Positions 43,171 to 51,648 of a stretch of DNA of 64,000 nucleotides are shown one piece after another; the first letter of the stretch is position 1, and every line of letters begins with the position of its first letter. The DNA comes from an uncultured Bacteroidales bacterium (GTDB lineage: Bacteria > Bacteroidota > Bacteroidia > Bacteroidales > UBA932), in the NCBI GenBank assembly GCA_905234285.1, contig CAJOHK010000005.1, positions 1-64,000 on the forward strand, written 5' to 3'. Made by a program: the position numbers and the translations under genes. Below the pieces are notes generated by a model, which saw only the letters and a list, made by a program, of their open reading frames with translations, searched no databases and was not told the DNA's origin.

Positions 43171-44619
43171 TTACAACGAATCACCAAAGTCCTGGCGGAA
43201 CTTCTTTACCAGGTCTTCCTGCCAATAGCCAATTTCCTCCAATCGGCCAAAGAAGAAGCGCAGCACCTTTGGTTCTGATACCCACTGGAGACCGCCGATG
43301 AGTTCACGGTTGTCCCAGAGCCACTTTACGCGGTCGGCGCAGTACTTGACCTGTGACAAGGTAAACACGCGGCGGGGCATGGCCAGACGCAGGAGTTCCA
43401 GCTCGGCAAAGCGCTCGGTGCCATCGGGCTCACGCTGCTCGCTGAGGGTACCGCGCTCCATGCCACGGATACCGCCGGCAAGGTAGAGGGCCGCGCCCAC
43501 GGCGGCGGCAGGATATTGGTCGTGCGGGATACCAGGAACAATCTCCGAGCAGTTCAGGTGGGCACCCAGACCGCCAGCAGGTTTGATCACGGGTACGCCG
43601 TAATCGTCCAGTTCCTTTACCAAATAGGCAATGAATTCCGGCCCCTGACTGATGTATTCCATGTCCAGGGACTCGTACAGGCCCACGGCCATGGCTTCCA
43701 TGGAACGTACTTCCATGCCGCCATAGGTGAGGAATCCTTCATAGAGCGGCACAAACTCCATCATTTCGTCGGTGAACTTCTTGTTGTGGGCCGTGATGAT
43801 ACCGCCACGGGAGAAGCCCAGCTTACGGGCGCTGAAGTAGATGATGTCAAAGCGGTCTGCCAGGGTATGGTAGATCTCTTTGGTGGTCATGTACTTGCAG
43901 CGGGGCTCGCGGGTTTTCATGAAGTACACGTTGTCCTGCAGCAGGGAGGCATCCAGCACGCTCTTTACGCAGAACTCATGGCAGATATCGGTTACCGCCA
44001 GCATATTCTCCAGGCTTACCGGCTGGCCGCCGATAAGGTTGGTACCGGCCTCTACCCGTACAAAGGCAATCTTCTCAGGACCCAGGTCCTTGATGGTCTT
44101 GCGCAGAGCCTTGAGGTCGAAGTCTCCTTTGAAGGGATCGTCGCTCTGGGGGATGAGGCCTTTTTTGTCTACCAGCTCAATTACCTCGCCGCCCAGGCGC
44201 GTAATATGGGCCTTGGTGGTGGTGAAGTGGAAGTTCATGAGGGTGTACATGCCGGGCTTTACGTAGGCCTCGGCCAGGATGTTCTCGGCCGCACGGCCCT
44301 GGTGGGCGGGCAGCACATTCTCGGTACCAAAGACAGCCTTTACGGCTTCCTTGACACGGTTAAAGGTTTCGGAGCCAGCATAGGCGTCATCGGCAATGCT
44401 CATGGACGCCACTTGCTCGTCGGACATGCCGTTTACACCGGAGTCGGTGAGCATATCCATATAGATGTCCTTATTTTGAAGGAGGAACGTGTTGTTCCCT
44501 GCCTCTTGAATACGTTTGAGACGCTCTTCTACGGGGAGGAGCGAGAGTTTCTGGACGACGCGCACTTTGTGCATCTCCAGGGGGACCTGATTTTGGGGGT
44601 GGTAAAATTTGACTGCCAT
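43171..44619 (-). CDS. Tryptophanase-family beta-eliminating lyase
   Basis: 482 aa PLP enzyme related to tryptophanase and tyrosine phenol-lyase. Matching blocks include DMLTDSGVNGMSDEQVASMSIADDAYAGS, PAHQGRAAENIL and GGQPVSLENMLAV. The PLP lysine is expected in IIYFSARKLGFSRGG, aligning with the SAKK site of the E. coli enzyme, and EGFLTYGGMEVRSMEAMAVGLYES follows. Several substrate-binding stretches differ from classical TnaA (FSARKLGF against MSAKKDAM), so the substrate could be tryptophan, tyrosine or another amino acid. The track ORF is longer; the ATG at 44619 starts the homology. Confidence 0.82.
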   Translation of the reverse strand: MAVKFYHPQNQVPLEMHKVRVVQKLSLLPVEERLKRIQEAGNNTFLLQNKDIYMDMLTDSGVNGMSDEQVASMSIADDAYAGSETFNRVKEAVKAVFGTENVLPAHQGRAAENILAEAYVKPGMYTLMNFHFTTTKAHITRLGGEVIELVDKKGLIPQSDDPFKGDFDLKALRKTIKDLGPEKIAFVRVEAGTNLIGGQPVSLENMLAVTDICHEFCVKSVLDASLLQDNVYFMKTREPRCKYMTTKEIYHTLADRFDIIYFSARKLGFSRGGIITAHNKKFTDEMMEFVPLYEGFLTYGGMEVRSMEAMAVGLYESLDMEYISQGPEFIAYLVKELDDYGVPVIKPAGGLGAHLNCSEIVPGIPHDQYPAAAVGAALYLAGGIRGMERGTLSEQREPDGTERFAELELLRLAMPRRVFTLSQVKYCADRVKWLWDNRELIGGLQWVSEPKVLRFFFGRLEEIGYWQEDLVKKFRQDFGDSL

Positions 44620-44660
44620 AGCAATGGGGTTTGAACCGCTAAGATACAAAGTTTTTTTGG

Positions 44661-44668
44661 TATATTTG
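44661..44668 (+). promoter_or_regulatory. -7 box of the DUF554 gene
   Basis: TATATTTG ends 5 nt before the ATG at 44674 in the short space divergent from the lyase gene, predicting a leaderless message. Confidence 0.5.
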
Positions 44669-44673
44669 CATCC

Positions 44674-45354
44674 ATGCTGGGTACCATTGTCAATACAGGA
44701 TGCATTATTGTGGGCTCCCTTGTGGGAAGCCTCATCAAGAAAGGTTTGGGAGAGAAATACCAGACCGTTCTCTATTACGCTATGGGCCTGGCCGCCATGG
44801 CTCTGGGCTTCAATACCTTTGTGCAGAACATGCCCAAGAGCGAGTTTCCCGTGCTGTTTATCCTTAGCTTGGCGCTGGGCGGGATTATAGGAACCGCCCT
44901 GGATTTGGACGGCCGCACCAAGGCGCTCATCGCCAAACGCGGCGGCGAGGGGCTGGCCAGCGGACTTATCACCGCCTGCCTGCTGTTCTGCGTGGGCACT
45001 TTTTCCATTGTGGGTCCCATCTTGAGCGCCACCACGGGAGACAATACGTTCCTGTACACCAATGCCACGCTGGACCTCGTGACCTCCATGGTGTTTGCGG
45101 CTACCTACGGGATCGGCATTATTGTATCGGCCGCTGTGCTGTTTTGCTGGCAGGGTATGTTCTATTTGCTGGGCAAGCTCCTGGCTGGCTCGTTCCTCAT
45201 GCAAAGCACCCTGGTGAACGAACTTTCCATCGTGGGAGGCGTGCTCATTGTGGCTTCCGGCCTGTCCCTGCTCAATGTCAAAGACTGCAAACCCCTGAAT
45301 TACCTCCCCGCCCTGCTGGTTCCGGTCCTCTGGTTCCTAATCAAAGCCTTATAG
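44674..45354 (+). CDS. DUF554 (YdfK/YqgA-like) membrane protein
   Basis: 226 aa with six to seven helices. The DUF554 opening MLGTIVNTGCIIVGSLVGSLIKKGLGEKYQ and the middle GLITACLLFCVGTFSIVGPILSA are typical. The family is thought to be a transporter, but no substrate is known. It is monocistronic with a leaderless-type promoter, and the third copy of the shared hairpin follows 37 nt after the stop. Confidence 0.88.
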   Translation: MLGTIVNTGCIIVGSLVGSLIKKGLGEKYQTVLYYAMGLAAMALGFNTFVQNMPKSEFPVLFILSLALGGIIGTALDLDGRTKALIAKRGGEGLASGLITACLLFCVGTFSIVGPILSATTGDNTFLYTNATLDLVTSMVFAATYGIGIIVSAAVLFCWQGMFYLLGKLLAGSFLMQSTLVNELSIVGGVLIVASGLSLLNVKDCKPLNYLPALLVPVLWFLIKAL

Positions 45355-45391
45355 GTAATCACCCAGGTCATTGATGCTGAACCATTTACAA

Positions 45392-45424
45392 ATATTCAGT
45401 CCGGCAAATAGCCGGACTGAATAT
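45392..45424. terminator. Terminator after the DUF554 gene (shared core, copy 3)
   Basis: ATATTCAGTCCGGC and GCCGGACTGAATAT form a 14-bp perfect stem with the loop aaata, the same core as the hairpins at 1126 and 43080. Confidence 0.8.
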
Positions 45425-45464
45425 CTATATTCCGCTCAAAATCAATCAGTTAAGTGATCGGCAA

Positions 45465-45660
45465 AAGACAAAAAACCTTTCGGGATTTGGCCCTGCGGGC
45501 CACTTCCCTTCCCCTGCGGGGGGCTCATCACGAGCATAGCATGGACGCCAACCTGCGATGCAGGTCTGACATTCGTCATAAAGATAGGCTCTCAAGCAAG
45601 CTTGGAGCCTATCTTTATGCCAAACGCCACAGTCTCCGACCGTGGCGTCCATGCCTTTTG
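45465..45660 (-). ncRNA. Candidate structured RNA or palindrome cluster downstream of tRNA-Arg
   Basis: This gene-free stretch is packed with nested inverted repeats. A 12-bp outer stem GCATGGACGCCA/TGGCGTCCATGC (45539-45550 with 45643-45654) encloses ACCTGC-GAT-GCAGGT and a 15-bp stem CATAAAGATAGGCTC/GAGCCTATCTTTATG (45577-45619). Two small stems with a TGC loop (45489-45501 and 45511-45521) lie outside. On the minus strand the array ends in a T-run near 45470. It could be a trailer RNA of the tRNA transcript, a separate small RNA, or a DNA-level repeat element. No known RNA family is recognised. Confidence 0.45.
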
Positions 45661-45734
45661 TGATTCCGTCGGGATTCGAACCCGAGACCCACAGCTTAGA
45701 AGGCTGTTGCTCTATCCAGCTGAGCTACGGAACC
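45661..45734 (-). tRNA. tRNA-Arg (anticodon TCT)
   Basis: The 74-nt cloverleaf is complete. The acceptor GGTTCCG pairs with CGGAATC, the anticodon arm is ACAGC-CTTCTAA-GCTGT with anticodon TCT, and the T-arm is TCGGGTTCGAATCCCGA. Discriminator A; CCA is not encoded. It reads AGA codons. Confidence 0.95.
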
Positions 45735-45782
45735 ATCCGTTAAGGGCTGCAAAGTTAGTTATTTTTCCCGAAATGGCAAAAG

Positions 45783-46784
45783 TTACCTGGGACTCAGGGA
45801 AAGCAGCAACTGCGTCTCTTGCGTTACGGCATCGGAGAAGCCGTCATGTGCATCGGAGGCGGGGAAACTGTCTTCCAGGGTACCGTTTTCATGGTCTATG
45901 GACAGGCTCTCAATACCCACGGCCATTATTTTGTAGATATCGTCCATGGTGGGATAGACGTACACGAAGTTTTCGTCGTCCCGGGCCTGCAGCAGGCTGA
46001 TTACCGTTCCGTCCCTAAGGGTAAAGCGCACGCCGGCATCGTAGGGGATATGGTACTTCACCTGCTCTTTGGTGCCGATAGCAAAGGCCAGGTCCATGTC
46101 TTCTCCGTTGGTATTCTTATAATAGAGGTGCGAGAGGAGGATGTTGTAGTCGAAGTTGGTTCCGTGGGCCATGCGGGGATTGGCGTCGGTCATGACGCTG
46201 TTCTGGTTCTCGCTGTGGCTGGCCAGCGTGGCATCCAGGTCTATGGTCTGTTCCGAGGCTTTGAGAATGGCCTGGCAATGGTGGAGCAGCAGGTCTCCCA
46301 GCTCATTGTCGGCAAAATGCACCTGCAGGTAATCTTCCGGGTTCCATCCGGTAACAATGTCTATGCTCTTGATGCCTTTAACCATGGCTTCCATATCCTT
46401 GCTTTCGGCGGCATACTTGAGCCGGTTGAGGAAAGTGCCATCCTCCAGCCTGCGTTTGGTGGCCGAATCCGTGCCGATTTGCTCTACGCGCACAATCTTG
46501 CCGTTTTTGAGGGTGACGCCCATCTTGACGCCCTTGGGCACTACCGTGGCATTTTTCTCGATGAGGTTTACATAGAGCAGGTAGAGGGTGGAACCGTCGG
46601 GGAAGCCTGCCAGCTCTACCCGGATATCGGCCGGCGTGGTGCCCAGGCTGATGGATTCATAATCGGTAGAGATGTGCGTCATGCCGCCCGAACGGAAGTT
46701 GGTTCGGACCGACTGGGCCCCGGCCGAAAGGCTTAGCAGGATGGCGAGGGCAAAAAGGACCGTTCTTTTCATTGCTTCATTCAT
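45783..46784 (-). CDS. Exported protein of unknown function
   Basis: 333 aa with a signal peptide beginning at MKRTVLFALAILLSLSAGAQ (Met5 of the longest reading; the ATG at 46784 sits 8 nt from a -7 box and the ATG at 46772 gives the cleaner signal). The mature part is rich in beta-like segments (ADIRVELAGFPDGSTLYLLYVNL, GVKMGVTLKNGKIVRVEQIG). No family or catalytic motif is recognised. It is divergent from an unknown lipoprotein gene through a shared 70-nt promoter region. Confidence 0.7.
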   Translation of the reverse strand: MNEAMKRTVLFALAILLSLSAGAQSVRTNFRSGGMTHISTDYESISLGTTPADIRVELAGFPDGSTLYLLYVNLIEKNATVVPKGVKMGVTLKNGKIVRVEQIGTDSATKRRLEDGTFLNRLKYAAESKDMEAMVKGIKSIDIVTGWNPEDYLQVHFADNELGDLLLHHCQAILKASEQTIDLDATLASHSENQNSVMTDANPRMAHGTNFDYNILLSHLYYKNTNGEDMDLAFAIGTKEQVKYHIPYDAGVRFTLRDGTVISLLQARDDENFVYVYPTMDDIYKIMAVGIESLSIDHENGTLEDSFPASDAHDGFSDAVTQETQLLLSLSPR

Positions 46785-46792
46785 TGTGAATA

Positions 46793-46800
46793 CAAATGTA
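46793..46800 (-). promoter_or_regulatory. -7 box of the exported-protein gene at 45783
   Basis: TACATTTG on the minus strand, 8 nt before the ATG at 46784. Confidence 0.45.
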
Positions 46801-46822
46801 CATAAAATCGCGAGAATTTGTG

Positions 46823-46830
46823 TACATTTG
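46823..46830 (+). promoter_or_regulatory. -7 box of the lipoprotein gene at 46854
   Basis: TACATTTG on the plus strand, 23 nt before the ATG at 46854 and only 22 nt from its divergent twin, so the two promoters overlap. Confidence 0.45.
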
Positions 46831-46853
46831 CATGTTTGAACTACCGTTTTGAG

Positions 46854-47723
46854 ATGATGAAGAAAGTCTTGTCTTATGTGCTTGCCGCCATGGCTGCCAT
46901 GCTATTGGCCGGCTCCTGCAAAAAAGACGCCCTCTATATCCAGATGACCGATCGCGTATGGGAGTATTCCTCGTCGGCCCAGTTTGCCCGTATTACCTTC
47001 TGCGGGGAAAACAATGCCAGCGTACTCCAGACCAATCTTAGCACCGGCTATACCCAGGCCTACAATGGATCTTATACCACCGACGGCCATTCCGTAGACA
47101 TACTAAGTGAAACCAACACCCATCTGGTGCGCACCTTCTCCCATCTCAAGCATTCCACCACCAACAAGAACCTCACAGAGTTGCAGCCCCAGTCCTGGTC
47201 CTCGCTCAACAAGAGCGTCTGGACAACCATCGTGGACGGGAATGTCTATCTTGCCTTTTTTAACAAATACGGCAAGTGCGTACAGGGTTTATACCGCAAT
47301 ATTATCCAAAAGGAAGGGTATCCGTTTGGTTGGGAGTGGTCTCTCCAGGATTATTCCCTAAACGGGAGTTCCGTCAGCTGCAAGGGGACTACGGGCATTT
47401 TGTATAAGGATGTCATGCGTCTGCCCAAATATGGTGTCCTGTGCAGTGCTTTCCCTGTAGAGGAAACAGCCACTTCGTCTTTGGAGGGAACCCTCTGGAC
47501 CCTGGAGAGTACGGGTTATCCCGGCGTTTTCATCTTCAACTCGGCCAGTCATTTTACGCGCGTCATCATTATGTCCCCGCTCATTTGGGAAGTGAAGAAC
47601 GGCACCTATTCCATAGAGACCGATGGCATCCATCTCCAGCTGGCCGAATTAAAAGAAACCTGCCCCATTACGGAAGGCAGGTTCACATTCTTGAATAAGA
47701 CCTATGTCTTGGTAAAAGACTAA
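46854..47723 (+). CDS. Lipoprotein of unknown function
   Basis: 289 aa with the lipobox MLLAGSC (Cys22). The body alternates short beta strands with two similar portions, RVWEYSSSAQFARITFCGENNASVL near 35 and GTLWTLESTGYPGVFIFNSASHFTRVII near 215. This suggests an internal duplication of a lipocalin-like unit of the kind seen in many Bacteroidota lipoproteins. No enzyme motif is visible. It is convergent with the Wzz gene and overlaps it by 4 nt. Confidence 0.7.
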   Translation: MMKKVLSYVLAAMAAMLLAGSCKKDALYIQMTDRVWEYSSSAQFARITFCGENNASVLQTNLSTGYTQAYNGSYTTDGHSVDILSETNTHLVRTFSHLKHSTTNKNLTELQPQSWSSLNKSVWTTIVDGNVYLAFFNKYGKCVQGLYRNIIQKEGYPFGWEWSLQDYSLNGSSVSCKGTTGILYKDVMRLPKYGVLCSAFPVEETATSSLEGTLWTLESTGYPGVFIFNSASHFTRVIIMSPLIWEVKNGTYSIETDGIHLQLAELKETCPITEGRFTFLNKTYVLVKD

Positions 47724-48859
47724 GCGGCTTTTTCTTCCTCTTCTTTTTTGAACATGGCTTTAACCTTGGGAAGGTATTCCTTGCCCAGGACGATGCCGCA
47801 TCCCAGAATCACGCCAAAGAAAGTCCATACGAAGAGCGTCTTGGCCCGGCTGTTGGAAGGCTGGCGAGGAACGGTGATGGGCTGGATGACGGCGAGGACA
47901 GGCGTGTCCCGCTTTACCTGCATTTTAACCTGCTCCAGCTGCTTGGCCATCTCGGCGTAGATGGAACTGGATACCGTATACTTGGTCTGGATGCGCTCCT
48001 GCTCAATGAGGGAGCGGGAAGTGGGCATGTTCTTGGAACGGTCCCGCACGGTGGCCAGCTGGGTCTGATAGGCCTCGGTTTCGGCCTTGATTTCGTTGTA
48101 GCGGGCCTGAACATAGTCCAGCTGTTGCTTGGCTTTCTCTGTGCGGAAGCGGGTAACTTCTGTTTGCAGCAACTGCTGGGCCTTGAGGGCCAGTTCGGCC
48201 GTCATGACGGGCTCTGAGCCGATGACGGTGAGGGTGAGGTATCCTTCCTTTTTGTCTACGGCGAGGGAAACGCTGTGGGCGATGCTCTTAATGAGCTTGT
48301 CCTCATCCTTGGTAAGGACCAGGGGCTTGGGTGAATTGTCTCCTTCTTTGGAAACCACAATATCTGTCTCCGGCTTTTCCTTGCGCAGGGCGTTCAGGAT
48401 GGTGAACGGCAGGCCGATGGTATACTTCATCACCTTGCTCATGACGGAAGGCTTAGCGTATTCCTTGGCGTAGGTATAGATGCTCACCGCGGTGTCGGCC
48501 TTCTCAAAGTGGAGTGGCGTATAAAGCAGCTCCAGGCGATAGGGGACGCTGTTCACGATTTGCGGATAAACCAGCGGGGACAGATCGGAGCTTGACAGAT
48601 TGGTGGCGCCGATGTCAAAGCCGGCCAGGGAGGCCAGGCTGGAGAGGGAAGAGTTGGACCGGGAGCCCACCTGGGGCACCATGACACTGCTCACCGTGTA
48701 GGTGCGCTTCATGGTGATTGCGGCAAAAAGACCCAGCACTATGAAAACGCAGGTGCAGATGATGATGGTCTTGCGGCCGTCCCAAAGGCTCTTGACAAGG
48801 GCGATGATGTCCAGCCCTTCTTCCTCTTCGGGGTACTGATAGTTGCGGTTCTCTTCCAT
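47720..48859 (-). CDS. Wzz/GNVR-type polysaccharide chain-length determinant
   Basis: 379 aa inner-membrane protein with two helices (TIIICTCVFIVLGLFAAITM near 35-55 and TLFVWTFFGVILGCGIVLGKEY near 345). They enclose a periplasmic coiled coil (LLQTEVTRFRTEKAKQQLDYVQARYNEIKAETEAYQTQLATV) and the proline-rich VIQPITVPRQPSNSRAK of Wzz proteins. There is no cytoplasmic tyrosine-kinase domain. It begins one base after the Wza-like gene stop, so the two are coupled. Confidence 0.88.
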   Translation of the reverse strand: MEENRNYQYPEEEEGLDIIALVKSLWDGRKTIIICTCVFIVLGLFAAITMKRTYTVSSVMVPQVGSRSNSSLSSLASLAGFDIGATNLSSSDLSPLVYPQIVNSVPYRLELLYTPLHFEKADTAVSIYTYAKEYAKPSVMSKVMKYTIGLPFTILNALRKEKPETDIVVSKEGDNSPKPLVLTKDEDKLIKSIAHSVSLAVDKKEGYLTLTVIGSEPVMTAELALKAQQLLQTEVTRFRTEKAKQQLDYVQARYNEIKAETEAYQTQLATVRDRSKNMPTSRSLIEQERIQTKYTVSSSIYAEMAKQLEQVKMQVKRDTPVLAVIQPITVPRQPSNSRAKTLFVWTFFGVILGCGIVLGKEYLPKVKAMFKKEEEEKAA

Positions 48860-48860
48860 G

Positions 48861-51560
48861 TTAATTGAGTCTTTCGATGAGCAGGATCATGGACACGATG
48901 GAGGTGAGGGCGCTCAGGGAACCTGCGGCGATTCTATCCCACTCAATCTTTTCCTTAGGCTTCTCGCTCTTTTCTATCTTCTTTTGGTCCATGGACAGGG
49001 TAATGACACAGTCGGGCGTCACCTTAGGATAGAAACGCATCCACAGGAATTTGGAGGTGCTTTTGCTCTCGTTGTTGGGAGTGGTCACTGTCACGCTATT
49101 GCGGTCGGCAAACTTATGGAAGCCGCCGGCGCAGTGCTTGATGTACCATTTGGCACTGTGAGGTCCCTGGTAAACGATGGTTTTTTGTACCGACGAATAA
49201 TCTTCCGGCACGTACTGGGCCATGCGGGTGCCCATTTCGAAAATGGTCACGGTATTCTCCAGACGCGTCACATTGATAACGTCGCCGTCCATGAGGATGG
49301 GATCATAACGGGTGTTGCCGCTGTGGCGCCTGGCTTCCTTGAGGTTGATGCCGATGCTGCCGCGTCCTTTGAAGGTACGGAACAGGGTGCTGTTGGGGTT
49401 GGCATCGTCCAGCAGCCCGCCGGCCATCTTGATAATCTCGGACAGCTGCGTGCGGCCGTCTTCCAGGACATAAACGCCCGGATACTTCACGCGGCCATTC
49501 AGCTCTACGGTGCGGCCCTGGGTAAAGTTGGGCGTGAGGCGCACCACAATGTGGTCGTAGGGGTGCAGCTGGAAATCTCCGTTTACAGGATAGTAGTTCT
49601 CGTCTACCGCCAGCGTAATGGTGTCGAACTTTACCTCGTCCTTTTTGGATACAGACATGCGGAACACCTGTACGTTATCAAAGGAAGCGCCCAGTTCAAA
49701 GCCGCCGGCCATAGTAAGGAGGTCGTGAACGGTGAGCGAAGTGTCAAAGGCAGTTTTCACAGGGTTCTTGACGGCGCCGCTTACCCTGATTTCGCCGATA
49801 TTGGTGTAGGTGCTGTTGTCGTAGACGTTGAGGTCGTCACCGGGCTGCAGGAGCACATCGGATTCTTTCTCCAGATTAACGGCAATGTACTGCATCTTGT
49901 CCGGGTTGGTGATGTCCTTCCTGAAGATGTAGGCAACGGGGTATACGCTGGGCTTGAGGCCGCCGGCATACTCGATGGCCTGGCCTACGGTCATGCGGTC
50001 ATTCACGCCGAACTCGCGGGAGAAAGGCTTGCGGACCTGTCCGTTTACCGACAAGGTGGCCACGTCACTGTAACTGGCCAGTTCCAGGATGGTTACCAGG
50101 TCTTTGGCTTCCAGGGTGAAGTCCGGGTTGCCGCCAACGCCGGGGAAGGGAACGGTGAGCACCTCTACGGTCTGGTCCGGTTTGGTGCGCTCTACAAACA
50201 GATAGTCGGTGCGGGCGGTGTAGCGGGGTTTGGCAATGTCCAGCAGGTTCTTCAGGCTGCGGTTATTGGCCAGGTTGAAGCGGCCGCCGAAGTAAACATC
50301 GCCATCTACGTCTACGTATTCCTCTACGGGGACATGGGACCGTTTGATGCGCACGGAGTCGCCGGGAGCCAGGGGAACAATCTGGCCGCCTTCCAGGACA
50401 TTGTGCAGGTTATACTCCAGCAATTCCGGGAATCCATTCTTATAGCGCTGGATTTGCAGGTAATCTGTATAGGCGTCATCGGTGAGGCCGCCGGCATACT
50501 CGAGGAGGTCTTTGAGGTCTTCCCCGTCCAGGAGTTCATAGCTCATGGGGCGCCGTACGGCTCCCTGGATGGCAACTACCTTGGTGGCCATGGGAACAAA
50601 GATGACATCGTTGTTCTGGATGTCGTAGTAGGAACCGTCGGTGGGGTTCTTCATGTATTTGTACAGGTCCAGGGCGCGGGTTTTGCCGGCGCGGGAAAGC
50701 TGGATGTTACGCACTGAGCCCTTTTCTGTAGGGCCACCGGCGGCCGACAGGGCGTTGAAGGCCGTGTTGAGGGCGCTGATGGTAAAGCCGCCCTGTACGC
50801 CCACCTCACCGTAGATGTTTACAGTAAGGGTGCGGGCCGTGCTGATGGTGACGGCAATCTGGTCGGGTCTGAAGGAATAGTGCTGAGCCAACTTGGTGCG
50901 GATGGCCTGGCGTCCCTGGGCCAGGGTAAGGCCTTTGAGGAAAATCTTGGTGGCGCCGGTGGGCTGGATAGAGCCGTCCGGGCTGATGCGCTGATGAATC
51001 TCGGTTTGTGACGAGCCGAAGATGGAGATGTGCACTTCGTCGCCTTCGGCCAGGATGTAAGTGTCCGGGGCCTGGGCGCCGTCCGTGGTACGGAAGACAT
51101 CCAGCGACTTGCCGGTGAAGAAGGAGTGCCCGTAAATGTCGTTACCGGCAGTAGGGGATACATTATTCTGGGCCAGTGTTTTTTCCAGGGCCTGCTCTGC
51201 GGCAGATTCTCCCTCGGTGGTCTGGGCAAAGTCGGACGGTGTTACCGTGGGAGCTACAACGGGGGCGTCAAAATTTCCCTGGCCCACGGCGGTGCTGTCG
51301 GCACCCATCTTATTCTGGCCATTTTTCTCGGCCTGCATCTTATTGATGATGGTCATTACGCGTCCCTGGTAGTTGGCGTACTCGGACGGTGGAATAACGT
51401 CTACGTTAATGCCTTCCTGCATGAGTCGGGCGCGGACCTCGGTCTCGGTGAGGCCTCTCTTCTCCAATTCTGCGCGGGCCATGGACAGCATGGTGGCAGA
51501 CTGGGCGAAGGCCACAACGGAGAGGAGGCATAGTGCTAAAACAGTGAGAAACTTCTTCAT
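48861..51560 (-). CDS. SLBB-domain polysaccharide export outer membrane protein (Wza-like)
   Basis: 899 aa from the Met at 51560, with a signal peptide MKKFLTVLALCLLSVVAFAQ. It has a Poly_export domain (DTYILAEGDEVHISIFGSSQTEIHQRISPDGSIQPTGATKIFLKGLTLAQGRQAI), then several SLBB repeats such as VNIYGEVGVQGGFTISALNTAFNALSAAGGPTEKGSVR. It ends in a hydrophobic segment LSALTSIVSMILLIERLN. Multi-SLBB forms of this length are typical of Bacteroidota. It partners the Wzz gene, but no glycosyltransferases are in the window. Confidence 0.9.
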   Translation of the reverse strand: MKKFLTVLALCLLSVVAFAQSATMLSMARAELEKRGLTETEVRARLMQEGINVDVIPPSEYANYQGRVMTIINKMQAEKNGQNKMGADSTAVGQGNFDAPVVAPTVTPSDFAQTTEGESAAEQALEKTLAQNNVSPTAGNDIYGHSFFTGKSLDVFRTTDGAQAPDTYILAEGDEVHISIFGSSQTEIHQRISPDGSIQPTGATKIFLKGLTLAQGRQAIRTKLAQHYSFRPDQIAVTISTARTLTVNIYGEVGVQGGFTISALNTAFNALSAAGGPTEKGSVRNIQLSRAGKTRALDLYKYMKNPTDGSYYDIQNNDVIFVPMATKVVAIQGAVRRPMSYELLDGEDLKDLLEYAGGLTDDAYTDYLQIQRYKNGFPELLEYNLHNVLEGGQIVPLAPGDSVRIKRSHVPVEEYVDVDGDVYFGGRFNLANNRSLKNLLDIAKPRYTARTDYLFVERTKPDQTVEVLTVPFPGVGGNPDFTLEAKDLVTILELASYSDVATLSVNGQVRKPFSREFGVNDRMTVGQAIEYAGGLKPSVYPVAYIFRKDITNPDKMQYIAVNLEKESDVLLQPGDDLNVYDNSTYTNIGEIRVSGAVKNPVKTAFDTSLTVHDLLTMAGGFELGASFDNVQVFRMSVSKKDEVKFDTITLAVDENYYPVNGDFQLHPYDHIVVRLTPNFTQGRTVELNGRVKYPGVYVLEDGRTQLSEIIKMAGGLLDDANPNSTLFRTFKGRGSIGINLKEARRHSGNTRYDPILMDGDVINVTRLENTVTIFEMGTRMAQYVPEDYSSVQKTIVYQGPHSAKWYIKHCAGGFHKFADRNSVTVTTPNNESKSTSKFLWMRFYPKVTPDCVITLSMDQKKIEKSEKPKEKIEWDRIAAGSLSALTSIVSMILLIERLN

Positions 51561-51603
51561 ATCTGTTGGCAATTTTTAATGCGTATTTGGGAATTTAAGC
51601 CTA

Positions 51604-51631
51604 CAAATTTACAATTTTTTCTCTATATTTG
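51604..51631. promoter_or_regulatory. Divergent -7 boxes between the Wza-like and alarmone synthetase genes
   Basis: TAAATTTG on the minus strand (51611-51604) and TATATTTG on the plus strand (51624-51631), 12 nt apart. Each polymerase would cover the other box. The plus box is 17 nt before the ATG at 51649. Confidence 0.45.
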
Positions 51632-51648
51632 CGTGTTAAGCCAAACAA

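Noticed and set aside
45446-45663. Small ORFs on both strands in the palindrome cluster
   Set aside because: They run through nested inverted repeats, have no homology signal or start context, and are better explained by a structured non-coding element.
48843-50717. 624-aa plus-strand ORF opposite the Wza-like gene
   Set aside because: Antisense shadow of SLBB repeats with no family match.
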